This document shows positions 10,932 to 21,900 of a DNA stretch of 64,000 nucleotides, piece by piece; the first letter of the stretch is position 1, and every line of letters starts with the position of its first letter. Source of the stretch: Ricinus communis (taxonomy: Eukaryota > Streptophyta > Magnoliopsida > Malpighiales > Euphorbiaceae). Made by a program: the position numbers and the translations under genes. The stretch covers positions 17,884,489 through 17,948,488 of the forward strand of contig NC_063259.1 in NCBI RefSeq assembly GCF_019578655.1. The letters run 5' to 3'. The notes under the pieces are model-generated. The model saw nothing but the letters and a program-made list of their open reading frames with translations, had not been told where the DNA came from and ran no database searches.

Positions 10932-12335
10932 TGATGTGTTGCATTCTATACATGTTTTTATGCTTCACTTATTCATTTTATGCATGTATTGGAGTCATTT
11001 TTATACTAGATTCACCACACTGGGTATCTATTTGTGTTTTCAGGTTATTTGGACTCTCAACATCATTTCTCGAGAAAAATCAAAGGACTTGAGGGCCTAA
11101 ACAGGACTTCCGAGTGGATTTCAGGGCTTGAGTATTGTCCATGGCACAACCCATGCTCAAGCGAGGGCAACATAGTAATTTCTCCAGGAGTACTGTGTTT
11201 TTTTGAAACCAGTGCACAACTTGTGCATCAAGCATGGGCTGTGGCACAGCCCATGGCACGGTCTAACATTGGGCATTCTGAGGTGGTGCACAAGCCATGG
11301 CAGGGCCCATGCACATATTTCCTATATATATGAGTTCAGTTTTCGAGAAAAGGGTTCTGCATTCTGATTCCAAGACTCTTATGCACGCGCGACCTTCCGC
11401 TTTCTAGACTTCTTGACTGACCTTAGGAGACCATTTTCACATATTGAAGGACGGATTAAGGAGATTGAAGCTTGTTTAAGAGATCGAGGAGATGGATTTT
11501 GAAGCATTCAATCTGATTTTGGCACTGTCCACTTTGATTCAAGAGAAGGATGTATATGTTCCAAGTTCATTTCTATTTTTCTTCTCTTCTAGTTATGTTT
11601 TTTATGTGTATGAGTAGCTAGAGCTGACGAACCCATTGGGGTTCCTATTGTTGATGGAATGTTTTTTATTTGTTTTGATTATTAGATTATCAATTTGTAA
11701 TCCTTTTTGCTTTTCAGTAATAAAAGTTTGTTTCATTTTACTTGAGAGATTGAGTTGAATGTTGCTTGGATTGTTTAATTGGTATTGAGAAATTCGTTAA
11801 GCAATTGGAATGAGATTAAGCAAGAATTGGTTAATAACACTTAGAAATAAGGTTAATTGGCTAGCTGGATTAAGGATTAACAACTCTTAATAGACTTGAA
11901 TCAAATCTTAATGTTGTTTTGAGATTAATTGTTAGGCAGAGATTCCAGCATTTAGTTTCCAGAGTTAGGAATTCGGTGAGCTCGAGTGAGGATCTGAGTT
12001 CATTCTACGATTCAGGCATGGGTAATCAATTTGGTAATCAAGATAATCACCTTTAGTAATTCCATCGCAAATAGGTCCTCTTTGGATTTGCTTTCTTCCT
12101 ATGTTTGCTTCATTATCTTTTCAGTTTGTTTGGCATTTTACTTTTGCATTTCATCATTTCTAGTTTATAGTTTAGTTGACCTTTCACCATTTGCTTAAGG
12201 TTAGATAACACTTAGTATAGTAGTAGCTTTAGGATCACCCGTTCCCTAGGGGATACGACCTTGATACTCGCCATTAGTGCTAGACTATATCGATAGGTTC
12301 ACTGCCTTAGGTGTAATTGCATCAGTAGCCCATCA
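10932..12335 (+). repeat. Element A 3' LTR (complete, 1,404 bp)
   Basis: Starts TGATGTGTTG right after the PPT and ends GTAGCCCATCA, giving a short inverted TGATG/CATCA terminus. A TATA-like CCTATATATATGAG lies at ~11,320, preceded by several GC-rich copies of CCATGGCAC and GGCCCATGCAC. The last 722 bp match the 5' LTR at 1-722. Confidence 0.92.
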
Positions 12336-13027
12336 GATACAATGTTATAGGTTTATCCATTCACTGGTATGCAGGACCTAACCGACTATTCCCTCACTTA
12401 ATTTCCAGCTAATTCCCTCTGAATAGCTATTCGAGCGCACAACCCTATAATTCACGCATAAACATATTAGAATTAATCTTAAATCTATTTCTAATAATCC
12501 TTAACCAATGTCTATTATTCTATGTCTAAAATCTAATTCTAATTCTAGTATAATATTAGGATAATCCTATTAATTTTCTATCTGTTTCAATTAATTAATT
12601 CTACCAAAAAACTCGGCACCACCTCCCCTATAAAACGGACTACTTCTTCTCGTAAGAACGAGTCCAAGACCTGCGAGAAAATGCACACTACACAATCCAC
12701 AAAAATTTCCATCCGAAATCTCTAAAAATTAATTTATTTTCCCATTTTAATATTTATTTACTAACTATAATAATTAACCTTGAGTATTTAATATTTAATA
12801 GCTGATCTACCTCACAAATCAAGCATCTTACCCAACTAATTATTTTATTCTAACCATATTATTTATTATATAATTAAAATTAATTTTATTGATTTTCTCT
12901 AATCATTTATATATAGTTTTTTAATTTGTATATCCAAACATAATATAATTTTCTTCTATTATCATATCATTATTATCATTATAATAATAATTATTATTAC
13001 TATTATTATTATGGTATAGGTGTTACA
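12336..13027 (-). repeat. Fragment of a G-family (chromovirus-like) LTR
   Basis: The plus strand ends in GGTGTTACA, like the end of element G (GGGTGTTACA at 47,971-47,979). It also shares the GAACCTCCCCTA... and ...GTCCAAGACCTGC blocks seen at ~46,400-46,470. In the sense direction it would start TGTAACACC. Element A interrupts it on the left, so only ~690 bp remain here. Confidence 0.65.
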
Positions 13028-13153
13028 ACCCTAGCCTCGGATTTGCTTATTCTTGACCTCTCGAGACCCGGGAAAATAGTAACTCTCATCATAGGGTTTT
13101 CTATTTTTTCCTCGATATCTGTATCCAAAAAATGTGTGCTAATAGTTGCTTCC
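13028..13153 (-). repeat. Element B1 3' LTR, first ~126 bp only
   Basis: Matches the ends of the three larger Tat LTRs (48,720-48,848, the reverse of 49,046-49,170, and 63,320-63,439): CTCGAGACCCGGG, ATAGTAACTCTCATCATAGG, CTCGATATCTG, ending ATGTGTGCTAATA. On the minus strand this is the LTR start. The rest has been replaced by the G-family fragment. Confidence 0.7.
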
Positions 13154-14461
13154 GATTTGTCGAAATTTATGAGCATGCAAATGCATTCAATAAATTAAGA
13201 CAAATGAGAGATATCAAGCATATAAAAAAGGATAAGTTGTAGAAGCCACGCTTTGTAAGCTTGAACTTTGATTGATGATTCAATGTGGGGTCACACCTGC
13301 TTGGGTTGAGGACTTCACCTACTTAGGTTTGTGGAATTTGCCTGCCTGGATTAAGGACTTCGCCTACTCGGTTTGAGGAATTCGCCTGCTTTTGAATTGT
13401 GGAAATGCATTCAAGAGCCATTCCATTTGAATTGGGAACCACGCCCACGGAATTGGGGGCTATGCCCATTGAATTGTTAATTGTAGAGACCTCCCTCTAG
13501 CTACTTTCCATTCTAGAAAACAATTTTGCCGCTTTGGGTCAATATGATAATTTTCCTCGTTCAAGTACTAGGTTGAAATTTTCCACATCGAGGTACAATT
13601 TGACTTGCTTTGATGCTTTTCGAAAGCTATATAGGCATTTGGCCCATCCAAGAACTAAAATATAATTTTATCGGGTCAGGGACCAAACTTGTAATTTTCT
13701 CAAAAATTTCCCCTCAGGGCGTCAATCGAGCTTCAATGTGTTTTCTGCGGACTTGTATCAACTTTTGGACTAAAATTCAATTTTGATAGGTCAGGGACCT
13801 AAATGACATTTCTGCCCCTTCCTTAGGACATATATATATGCTTATCCATTCTTCTTTCTTCACCTTACTCATTTCCTTAGTTTTCTCTCTAAAGGTCATT
13901 TTGCTCTTTCTTTGATTTTTTACTCAATTCTCAGCCTATTTCCATGTCTCTAAATGGCAAGTTCATCTTCTAGATTTACTGGACACACCTAGTTGCACCA
14001 AATTGGGAGTTTACCGCCCTAATTTTATTCCAAAATGACCTTAGACTTGTGAAAGGAGAGGAGATTCGTCTTCTAGCAAAATTGAGCACACATCGCGCCT
14101 TTCGAGCCGTTTGAAAGGTAATTTCTTGACCTGAACTTGTTTTCTACTACTTGAAAACTTAGCATGCATGTCAATTACTTAAAATACATGTAAATTTGCA
14201 AAGATTTAAAGAAATCGAGAACCCTAACATGTACAGCTGAATCGGTTGCGCATACAGCCGATTGGCACTACATAATGCTGATTGGCACTGTTTAGTGCCA
14301 ATTCGGCTCTATACAACACAAACGACTATACATAGGCCAGAAATATTTATTTTAGGGTCTTTTCATGAGAATAACACTAGATATACAAATATTTACCTCC
14401 TCAAAGTCTTTTGTATGCGCATGATACGTAAATACCTTCTTTTACCTTCCAAGGCGATGTA
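13154..14461 (-). other. Element B1 3' untranslated region with short repeats
   Basis: No protein is supported on either strand. At ~13,285-13,400 there are two to three imperfect repeats of ~50 bp (CCTGCTTGGGTTGAGGACTTC type). At 13,425-13,470 degenerate units resemble the 28-bp minisatellite of B2. The stretch 13,500-14,330 is homologous to 37,330-38,000 in reverse complement. At 14,230-14,315 lie repeated palindrome-like GCCGATTGGCACT modules. On the plus strand this region is the leader and probable promoter region of the antisense PMD gene. Confidence 0.6.
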
Positions 14462-16445
14462 GTGTCGATCTAGTTTGCTGAAAACTTCTACGGTGCATGT
14501 GAGTGGTTTGATGAGCTGCCTAGATTACTCTTCACCGCACTTCCCTCGGTCACTATGAGAGTCGATCATACCTCGATTTATGCTTTGTTGGAGAGATGGA
14601 TGGATACGACACACACCTTCCATACTCTTAATGGTAAGCTGACTTTTTCTCCTCTTGCATTTTCTGCTATCACTATAATCGATTTTTCTAGCACACCCAT
14701 GCCTTTTGACAATGCAATCCACTATCGGCATTTTGAGGCTCGGGAGCCCTTCATCATTAACTTACTAAGGTTAGCATCGAAACTCAAGAATGCAAGATGC
14801 ATTGCCTACTAGTGCATCTCTCTCTACTACCGAGGCTTCATTCCTCAGAATGCTCAAGAGGTTGATCAGATGGCCCAGGCTTTTTTGGTGTACCTTTTTG
14901 GTATGACTCTACTTAGTGACTCTAGGAACTCGCTAAACTTTCACTATCTAACACTTTTATGGGAGCTGGACTAGGTCTCTTCTTACGACTAGGGGTTTGC
15001 GGCCCTTGCATACCTCTATCATAAGATGGACTTCACCATCCGTGGTGGCAAAAGGATTTGCAAATTTTTAGCATATGCGATCCAAGTAAGTTGTTCTGAC
15101 TTCTTTTCTTTTGGTTCTTTTTATATAAATATTGTGTGCACTGACTCCACATTCTTGCAGGTTTGGGCCTTACAGATCGGCCTCTTGGTAGGCTCATAGC
15201 CCATCTGCACCTCGCGAGCTTTTCCTCGTTTGAGCCGTTAGGCTCGAGCAAGATAGTCACATGGGAGTGGTCACAGGTTCACGTGCACCACTTGTGGATC
15301 AATAGCCTGACCTAGGACATGGTAAACATAATTTGTTAGTTATATCCATGTTTTATTTATATTGTTGCCTACCGTTTTTGGTTTACAGATCCATAGTGAT
15401 TGGCTAGGGGAGTGCGACTAATGGGAGCCTTCTATGTCGTCCACAATCGACCTTGAGTAGAGGAGTGTTGTTGGCAGGGCCTGCTTGTCGGGCTTGGTAA
15501 CTCGGCGAGAGGATTTATGGTTAGAAACTTGGTCCTAGCAGACGTCAAGTTCCTTTGTCTCCTTCTCTTTCCGTGTTTTGGATGAAGGATCTTGCTGAAG
15601 AGGAGTTGGCGGAATGCTTGAACGGGTATGACGAGCTTGAGGACCTCAGCATCCGTTCAGGGCTCACCAATTATACCTCGTTCATCCCATAGCTGTTGGG
15701 GACTTTAGCTTTAGTGATGACACTGTTTTCCAGGTATTTTTTGAGATTATTTGGAATTCTCTCTTTTTTATCATGTACAGTTCTTTCATTCACCTATCTA
15801 CAACTTTTCTGCCAGGCCCTTCCTATTCATGAGCTGACTGAAGGATAGTCTTCTTAACGCACTCGACCTTCATATGTTACAAGCTCATCCATCGGTGTGA
15901 CTTCTGAGGCACCACCTGCGACTACGTCAGATGTGGTCTCAGGGGCTGTCTCATTCCCTCCTGATCCGATGGTTTCATAATGGAGTCCCCACGGTGTAAT
16001 AAAGCACCGTCTTACTATTGGCCATTATTTCCCTCTAGAGTTCATCCCGAGCAATTACACCCACTTAAGCTTTTCCTTTCCTTCTGTGTTTCCATCTCTT
16101 TGGATTTCCTTAAAAGGTTAGCGACATATATACAAATATAGGTTCAGATACCAGTTTGAGCATGTACATCGATTGGTTGGGGCTGCAAGGAGACAATTCT
16201 TTGTCCTTGGCGAGGATTGGTGGGTAAGAACCAAAACAAATTATAAATTATAAAATGCAAAATGTATACATGAAATGTGTGAAATGCGCTAACTAATTCT
16301 CCTTCTAAGTTTTCATCAGACGGACCATGAGGGACTGCAAGGGCAGCTAGATAACCAACAGCGTCAGCTTGATATCCAGCAATGATGGATTGATACCTGA
16401 CTCTCTAGCTATCAGCCTTACAAACCCAAGTGATGGATATTAAAT
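14462..16445 (+). pseudogene. Antisense plant mobile domain (PMD) gene of Tat element B1, broken
   Basis: Plus-strand gene in an element whose pol is on the minus strand. Exon 1 (to 15,085) has LLERWMDTTHTFH, then AFLVYLFGMTLLSDS and AALAYLYHKMD with GGKRICKF. These are the landmark segments of PMD proteins (MAIN/MAIL1 relatives). Exon 2 starts at 15,161 with VWALQIGLLV. Clear GT-AG introns are 15,086-15,160, 15,322-15,388 and 15,734-15,815; a fourth (GTAAG after TGGTGG at ~16,212, acceptor near 16,319) is likely. The first two introns recur at the same places in B2. TAG stops replace Trp and Gln codons, so this copy is dead. Extra antisense ORFs with PMD similarity are known in Tat-lineage elements; the exact start is unknown. 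Confidence 0.75.
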
Positions 16446-17326
16446 CAGAGGACGAGATGGATAGTCCCAGAAGGAACTCCGATTTCTGACTTCCCTTTGC
16501 TTGTACATTTTCTTTTTCTGATTTGAATGTAAAACCTGAAACCTTTATGTAGATTTTTATTCTTAAAAGTATAAAATGTATTGTTTTGGATTGCCCCCAT
16601 TTCTCATTTCTTGTACTTTTGTCTTTGTATGAGCTTGTGTGCAAAAAATTGCGTCAAGAGGCTATACAACCAAATCTCTTTTCTATTACTTTGCTTTAAC
16701 TTTTGCCTAAGCCACCCTTTTAAGTTTTCAACTTAGCGGGCTTGTCTTAACTTTTGTCTTAACTTTTTTCCTAAGTTGCCCTTTTAGGTTTTCAACTTAG
16801 CAGACTCTATTTTTGCCTAAGCCACCCTTTCGGGTTTTTAACTTATCTTTTTATTCTGTTTTTATATTTTTTTCCTTTCTTCTTTTACTCACTTCTTTTT
16901 GCAGATGTGGCTACTTCAAATATTGATTTCCCCTTAGCTTCGCTTGATTTGAGAACTAGTTGCTCTATCTACAGAAGCATATGCAAATTACACGAATATA
17001 ACATATTCTTCTTTTCAGATCTCATTTATTTTGCTTGGAAATTTTTGTTTTGTTTTTCTTTCAGTTAGTGCATAAAAAGAAAAACAAACATACATATGTT
17101 TGATAATAATTCAAAAAAATTATTCGTTCAATAAAAGCGCAGATGGTACATTTGATTTCTCATGACATAACTCATGTCATCAGCTAGTGTTTTCAAATTT
17201 TCTAATTGATTGTTTTCTCTCTTTTATCCTGACTTTTGCCTCACCAACCTTTTTAGATTTTTTGATCATCAAGCTATTTTTTTCTATTATTTTTCCTTTT
17301 TCACACATGGTATTTCTTGAGATGAT
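16446..17326. repeat. Element B1 linker with ~50-bp imperfect repeats
   Basis: At 16,690-16,860 three or four copies of a unit containing TTTTGCCTAAGCCACCCTTT and TTTTCAACTTAGC occur. Related units are at 35,330-35,420 and 36,215-36,250 in B2. TTTTTGCAG/ATGTGGCTAC at ~16,903 looks like the 3' splice site of an antisense transcript. Relative to B2, two blocks with coding traces are missing here. No ORF is supported. Confidence 0.55.
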
Positions 17327-17491
17327 CTATATTGATTGGCTCAATGAACTCATTCCTCTCAAAGTTTGAGATCTTAATGGCACCTCTAGGTAGAATCTCT
17401 TCACCAAATACAGGCCTTCCCAGTTTGGCATGAACTTCCCTCTCGGGTCGAATGCAGTAGGTCCTGTATGCTTCAATACTAGATCACTAGC
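17327..17491 (-). pseudogene. pol: Element B1 integrase C-terminus (fragment)
   Basis: The minus strand encodes ASDLVLKHTGPTAFDPRGKF and GLYLVKR, homologous to the B2 integrase tail at 36,287-36,610 (AGDLVLQHTRSTIFDLRGNF). The frame breaks where the 5' LTR of element C starts at 17,492. The upstream integrase core reappears on the far side of C at 25,497. Confidence 0.75.
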
Positions 17492-17549
17492 TGATGTCCG
17501 TAAAATAGACACATCTAAATGGGATTTTTAAGATTGATTTTATGGACAT

Positions 17550-18049
17550 NNNNNNNNNNNNNNNNNNNNNNNNNNNNNNNNNNNNNNNNNNNNNNNNNNN
17601 NNNNNNNNNNNNNNNNNNNNNNNNNNNNNNNNNNNNNNNNNNNNNNNNNNNNNNNNNNNNNNNNNNNNNNNNNNNNNNNNNNNNNNNNNNNNNNNNNNNN
17701 NNNNNNNNNNNNNNNNNNNNNNNNNNNNNNNNNNNNNNNNNNNNNNNNNNNNNNNNNNNNNNNNNNNNNNNNNNNNNNNNNNNNNNNNNNNNNNNNNNNN
17801 NNNNNNNNNNNNNNNNNNNNNNNNNNNNNNNNNNNNNNNNNNNNNNNNNNNNNNNNNNNNNNNNNNNNNNNNNNNNNNNNNNNNNNNNNNNNNNNNNNNN
17901 NNNNNNNNNNNNNNNNNNNNNNNNNNNNNNNNNNNNNNNNNNNNNNNNNNNNNNNNNNNNNNNNNNNNNNNNNNNNNNNNNNNNNNNNNNNNNNNNNNNN
18001 NNNNNNNNNNNNNNNNNNNNNNNNNNNNNNNNNNNNNNNNNNNNNNNNN
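17550..18049. other. Assembly gap, 500 N
   Basis: Exactly 500 unknown bases between the start of the C 5' LTR and the N-terminal part of gag. The true content must include the rest of the LTR, the PBS and the start of gag, which in element A takes about 1.7 kb, so the round gap size is probably nominal. Confidence 0.95.
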
Positions 18050-19590
18050 TTCTTGTTCGTAAAACTAGTGAGATGGAGAACCACAATGCAAATGGAGGTA
18101 ATGATGAAAAGACCATGTACGAGTTTGCTAGGCCCTCTCTAGCAGGGATGCAAACTGGGATAGTGAGGCCTCCCATGGCGGCCAATAATTTTGAAATAGA
18201 GCCAAATGTAATCCAGATGATCTAGAATATGGTGCAATTTGGAGGATTGGCTAGCGAAGATCCAAATGAGCATATCGCCAACTTTTTGGAAATATGTGAT
18301 ACCTTTAAGATTAATGGAATAACTGATGATGCCATACGGTTGAGGCTGTTTCCTTTTTCCTTGAGGGATAGAGCGAAAAGATGGCTGCAGTCCTTGCCAC
18401 CGAAAATGATCACTACCTAGACTTCTTTGGCTGAAAATTTTTTGAATAAGTATTTTCCTCTTGCTAAGACTGCTCAAATGCAAAATAACATATCTTCTTT
18501 GTGCAGGGTGAAGGAGAATCGATGTACAAAGCCTGGGAGCGCTTCAAGGACTTGTTAAGGTGTTGCCCACACCATGGTCTTCCTCTCTGGATGCAAGTGC
18601 AGACATTCTATAGTAGCATGAATACAGCCACTAGACAAATGGTAGATGCAGCTGCAGGGGGAGCTATCAATAGCAAAACACCTGAGCAAGCCCAGGATTT
18701 GATAGAAGAGATGGCCACCAACACTTATCAGTGGCAAAATCCACGAGATAGAGGTCCAAAGCCCGTTGTATATCAGGCTGAGGCAGATCCTATAGCAGCC
18801 TTGGCGGCACAAGTAGAGCTACTTTCCAAAAAGATAGAACAACTTCAGATGCGGCCCAGCCTCAAGTGCCAATTGTAAAGCGAGAGGTATGTTTGCATCT
18901 TCTAAGCCTACTAATGTTTCTAACGTTGAGCATGTTGATTATGCGGTGGGGCGAATGATCCCTACAAAGAATACATACAACCCAGGTGTAGGAATCATCC
19001 TAATTTTGGATGGAGGAATTCCAATAACCAAGGTCCACCAGATATCGAGGTTGCATCCGCAGAACCTATGCATTTTGTTCCCATCAACCAAGAGGTAGTC
19101 AAGAGAAGAAGCCTAACTTGGAAGAGTTGATGACGAAGTTCATTGCAACTTCAGAGAATGATTTTAACAAATGGACACCGCCATTCGGAATCAACAAGCT
19201 TCAATTCAGAACTTAGAAATTCAAATTGGGCGCTTCAGGATGATGGTCGAAGGCAGCACGCCCAAGTAACATGAGTCTAATCCAAGGGAGCATGCCAAAG
19301 CAATTACTTTGAGATCAGGTAAGGAACTTCCTAGTCCATCTAAGCCTTTCACTAATGATGATTCTGATGTCAGGTGGATGAGTCGAAAAAGAAAGACAAG
19401 CCTGAGGAGAAAGAAAAGGGAGCAGTTGAAGAGAAGGAGGATTTGAAGAAGGTCCCCTCGAGGCCATACCAACCTCCCATTCCATATCCTGCAAAACTCA
19501 AGCAGGATAAAGTTGATCAGCAATTCGGTAAATTTTTAGATCTTTTTAAACAATTACGGATTAACTTGCCTTTTGTTGAAGTTATTTAGC
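18050..19590 (+). pseudogene. gag: Element C gag, broken, 5' end in gap
   Basis: Homologous to element A gag: [37 protein letters not shown]. The stretch 18,501-18,878 stays open and keeps the Gln and Trp codons that became TAG in A (AWERFKDLL, ATRQMVDAAAGG, PEQAQDLIEEM). The zinc knuckle is lost by deletion near 18,870. TAG stops stand at ~18,223 (same codon as in A) and ~18,418. The C-terminal linker 19,374-19,589 is acidic and lysine-rich and ends in VPSRPYQPPIPYPAKLKQDK. Confidence 0.88.
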
Positions 19591-19592
19591 AG

Positions 19593-20189
19593 ATGCCAAA
19601 GTATGCGAAGTTTTTAAAAGAAATTCTAAGCAACAAGAGGAAGTTAGAGGATTTGGGATTGGTGACCTTGAATGCAGAATGCTCAGCAGTGTTTCAGAGC
19701 AAGATTCTGGTCAAACGATGCGATCCAGGGAGTTTTACTATACCTTGTTTGATTGGGGATAATTGAAATTGCTAGCATTAGCTGATTTAGGAGCTAGCAT
19801 CAATTTGATGCCTAGTTCATTGTTTGAGGAGTTAGGACTAAGCACTTCTAAGCTAACTCCTACTAGGATGAGTATACAACTAGCGATGTAATCATGGCAC
19901 CAAAGGGATTATAGAGGATGTGCTAGTTAAAGTTAACAAATTCATATTTTATATGGATTTTGTTGTCATGGATATGAATGGTGAGAATGATGTCCCATTG
20001 ATCCTAGGTAGACCATTTTTAGCTACATCTAAAGCTTTGATAGATGTTAGTAGCGAAAAGCTGGAACTTAGGGTAGATGATGAGAGCATTACATTTGATT
20101 TGACTAAATCCTTGAGATGCCCATATGAGCATGATGGTACTGTCTGTTCGATTGATTTTATCAATGATATTGTGGAATCTCAATTATAG
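19593..20189 (+). pseudogene. Element C protease region, frameshifted
   Basis: MPKYAKFLKEILSNKRKLED opens the region as in element A. A small deletion near 19,760 shifts frame before the active-site motif LADLGAS (~19,780-19,800), and a second lesion occurs near 19,885. The C-terminal half (19,920-20,189) is open and includes VPLILGRPFLAT. The region ends in a TAG at the codon where A also has TAG. Confidence 0.85.
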
Positions 20190-21900
20190 GAAATAATGAT
20201 TGATGATCCTTTGCAAGTGGCAATGCAGGAAAATGAGGAGAATTTATCCAATGAACAAGTGTTGGAGCAGCTAGAGCACTTATTAGCTGCTTATGTTAAT
20301 GATGAAAAGGCTGATGGTTTTGTTGATCTCGACAGGTCAGGAGTAAATAAGCTGAAGCCTTCTTTAGAGGAGCCGCCCGTTCTTGAGTTGAAAGAGTTGC
20401 CAGCGCACTTAATATATGCCTACCTAGATGAAGCAAAGCACCTACCGGTTATTATTTCCGCTCATCTCACACCTGAGGAGAGGGAGATGGTGCTGTGTAT
20501 TTTGAGAAGGTATGCAAAGGCATTTGCATATAAGACGACTGACATACCAAGAATAAACCCGAGTTACCGCCTTCATAAGATTTTGATGGAGGATGAGTTC
20601 AAACCGGCGGTGCAGCCATAAAGGCGGTTGAACCCTCATATGAAAGAGGTGGTTAAAAAGGAGGTAATTAAACTTCTTGATGCAGGTTTAATTTACCCTA
20701 TTTTACAAAGGCTTGGGTGAGTCCTGCGGTGGTTCCCAAGAAAGGGGCATAACGGTGAAAAATGAAAGGAGGAGTTGATCCCTACACGAACGGTAATGGG
20801 CTTTGCATAGACTCATCGACGCTTGAATGACGCAACCCGAAAGGACCACTTTCCCTTCCTTTATCGATCAAATGCTTGAGAGGCTTTCGGGCCATAAGTA
20901 TTATTGTTTCGATGCGATTTTTCTGGTTATTTTCAGATTCCCACAGCACCAGAAGACCAAGAGAAGACGACATTCACTTGTCCTTATAGCACTTTTGCCT
21001 ATAGGAGGATGTCGTTTGGCTTGTGTAATGCGCCTGCGACCTTTCAGCGGTGTATGATGGCCATTTTCCATGACATGATAGAGGAGTTAATGGAGGTCTT
21101 CATGGATGACTTCTCCGATTCTAAATCTTTTCCCATTGTTTGCAAAATTTGGAAAGGATGTTAGCTAGGTGTATTGAAGCTAACCTTGTGTTAAATTGGG
21201 AAAAATGTCATTTTATGGTCCAGGAGGGTATAGTCTTAGGACATAAAATGTCACATGCAGGGTTGGAAGTAGATAGAGCTAAAGTAGAAGTTATAAGTAA
21301 ACTACCTCCCATACTTTGCTAGTCGTTAGAAGTTTCTTAGGGCATGCAGGGTTCTATAGAAGGTTCATTAAGGACTTTTCTAAGATTGCTAGGCCTTTAA
21401 CTCAATTGCTAGTAAAAGATATACCTTTTGAATTTGATGACGATTGTTTAAGAGCTTTTGAGTTATTAAAGGAAAAACTAACCACGGCTCCCATCATGGT
21501 TTCTCCTGATTGGGAGCTGCCCTTTGAGCTTATGTGCGATGCTAGTGATTTTGCAGTTGGAGCTGTTTTAGGCCAGCGCAAGGAAAGAAATTCCAGCCTA
21601 TTTACTATACTAGCAAGATGCTTATGGATGCCCAAGAACACTATACAACCACAGAGAAGGAGCTCCTAGCTGTCGTGTTCACTTTTGAAAAATTTCGTTC
21701 CTATCTTGTGCTGTCAAAGACAATTGTTTACACGGATCATTCTGCTTTAAGGTATTTATTTTCAAAGCATGATTCTAAGCCAAGATTGATTCGTTGGGTT
21801 CTTCTATTACAGGAATTTGACTTGGAAATTAAGGACAAACAAGGAGCTGAAAATCTTGCAGCAGACCATCTTTCTCGATTAGAGAACCCGCACTTGGAGT
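20190..21900 (+). pseudogene. pol: Element C reverse transcriptase and RNase H, frameshifted
   Basis: The linker 20,196-20,621 is open (NEQVLEQLEHLL, PPVLELKELPAHL). Single-base losses between 20,700 and 20,900 break the RT fingers. The palm has FGLCNAPATFQRCMMAIF and the catalytic FMDD (~21,097-21,110). RT thumb and RNase H follow ([66 protein letters not shown]) with frame changes near 21,130, 21,320 and 21,590. Motif order is that of Ty3/gypsy pol. Confidence 0.88.

Larger units (their letters stand above)
1..12335 (+). mobile_element. Element A: Athila-lineage Ty3/gypsy LTR retrotransposon, decayed
   Basis: This is a nearly complete element whose first ~680 bp (start of the 5' LTR) lie outside the window. 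The order is 5' LTR, tRNA-Asp type PBS, gag, protease, RT-RNase H, integrase, a 1.3 kb spacer, an Athila-type ORF in env position, 1.7 kb of non-coding DNA, PPT and 3' LTR. The Asp primer and the extra ORF after integrase place it in the Athila lineage. The two LTRs differ at about 40 of 722 alignable positions by eye (about 94% identity, mostly transitions), so it is not a recent insertion. All reading frames carry stops, so it is non-autonomous today. The candidate 3' target-site copy is GATAC at 12,336-12,340; the 5' copy is off the window. Confidence 0.9.

Noticed and set aside
17487..18225. Long open frames on both strands across 17,487-18,225
   Set aside because: They consist almost wholly of unknown bases from the 500-N gap.
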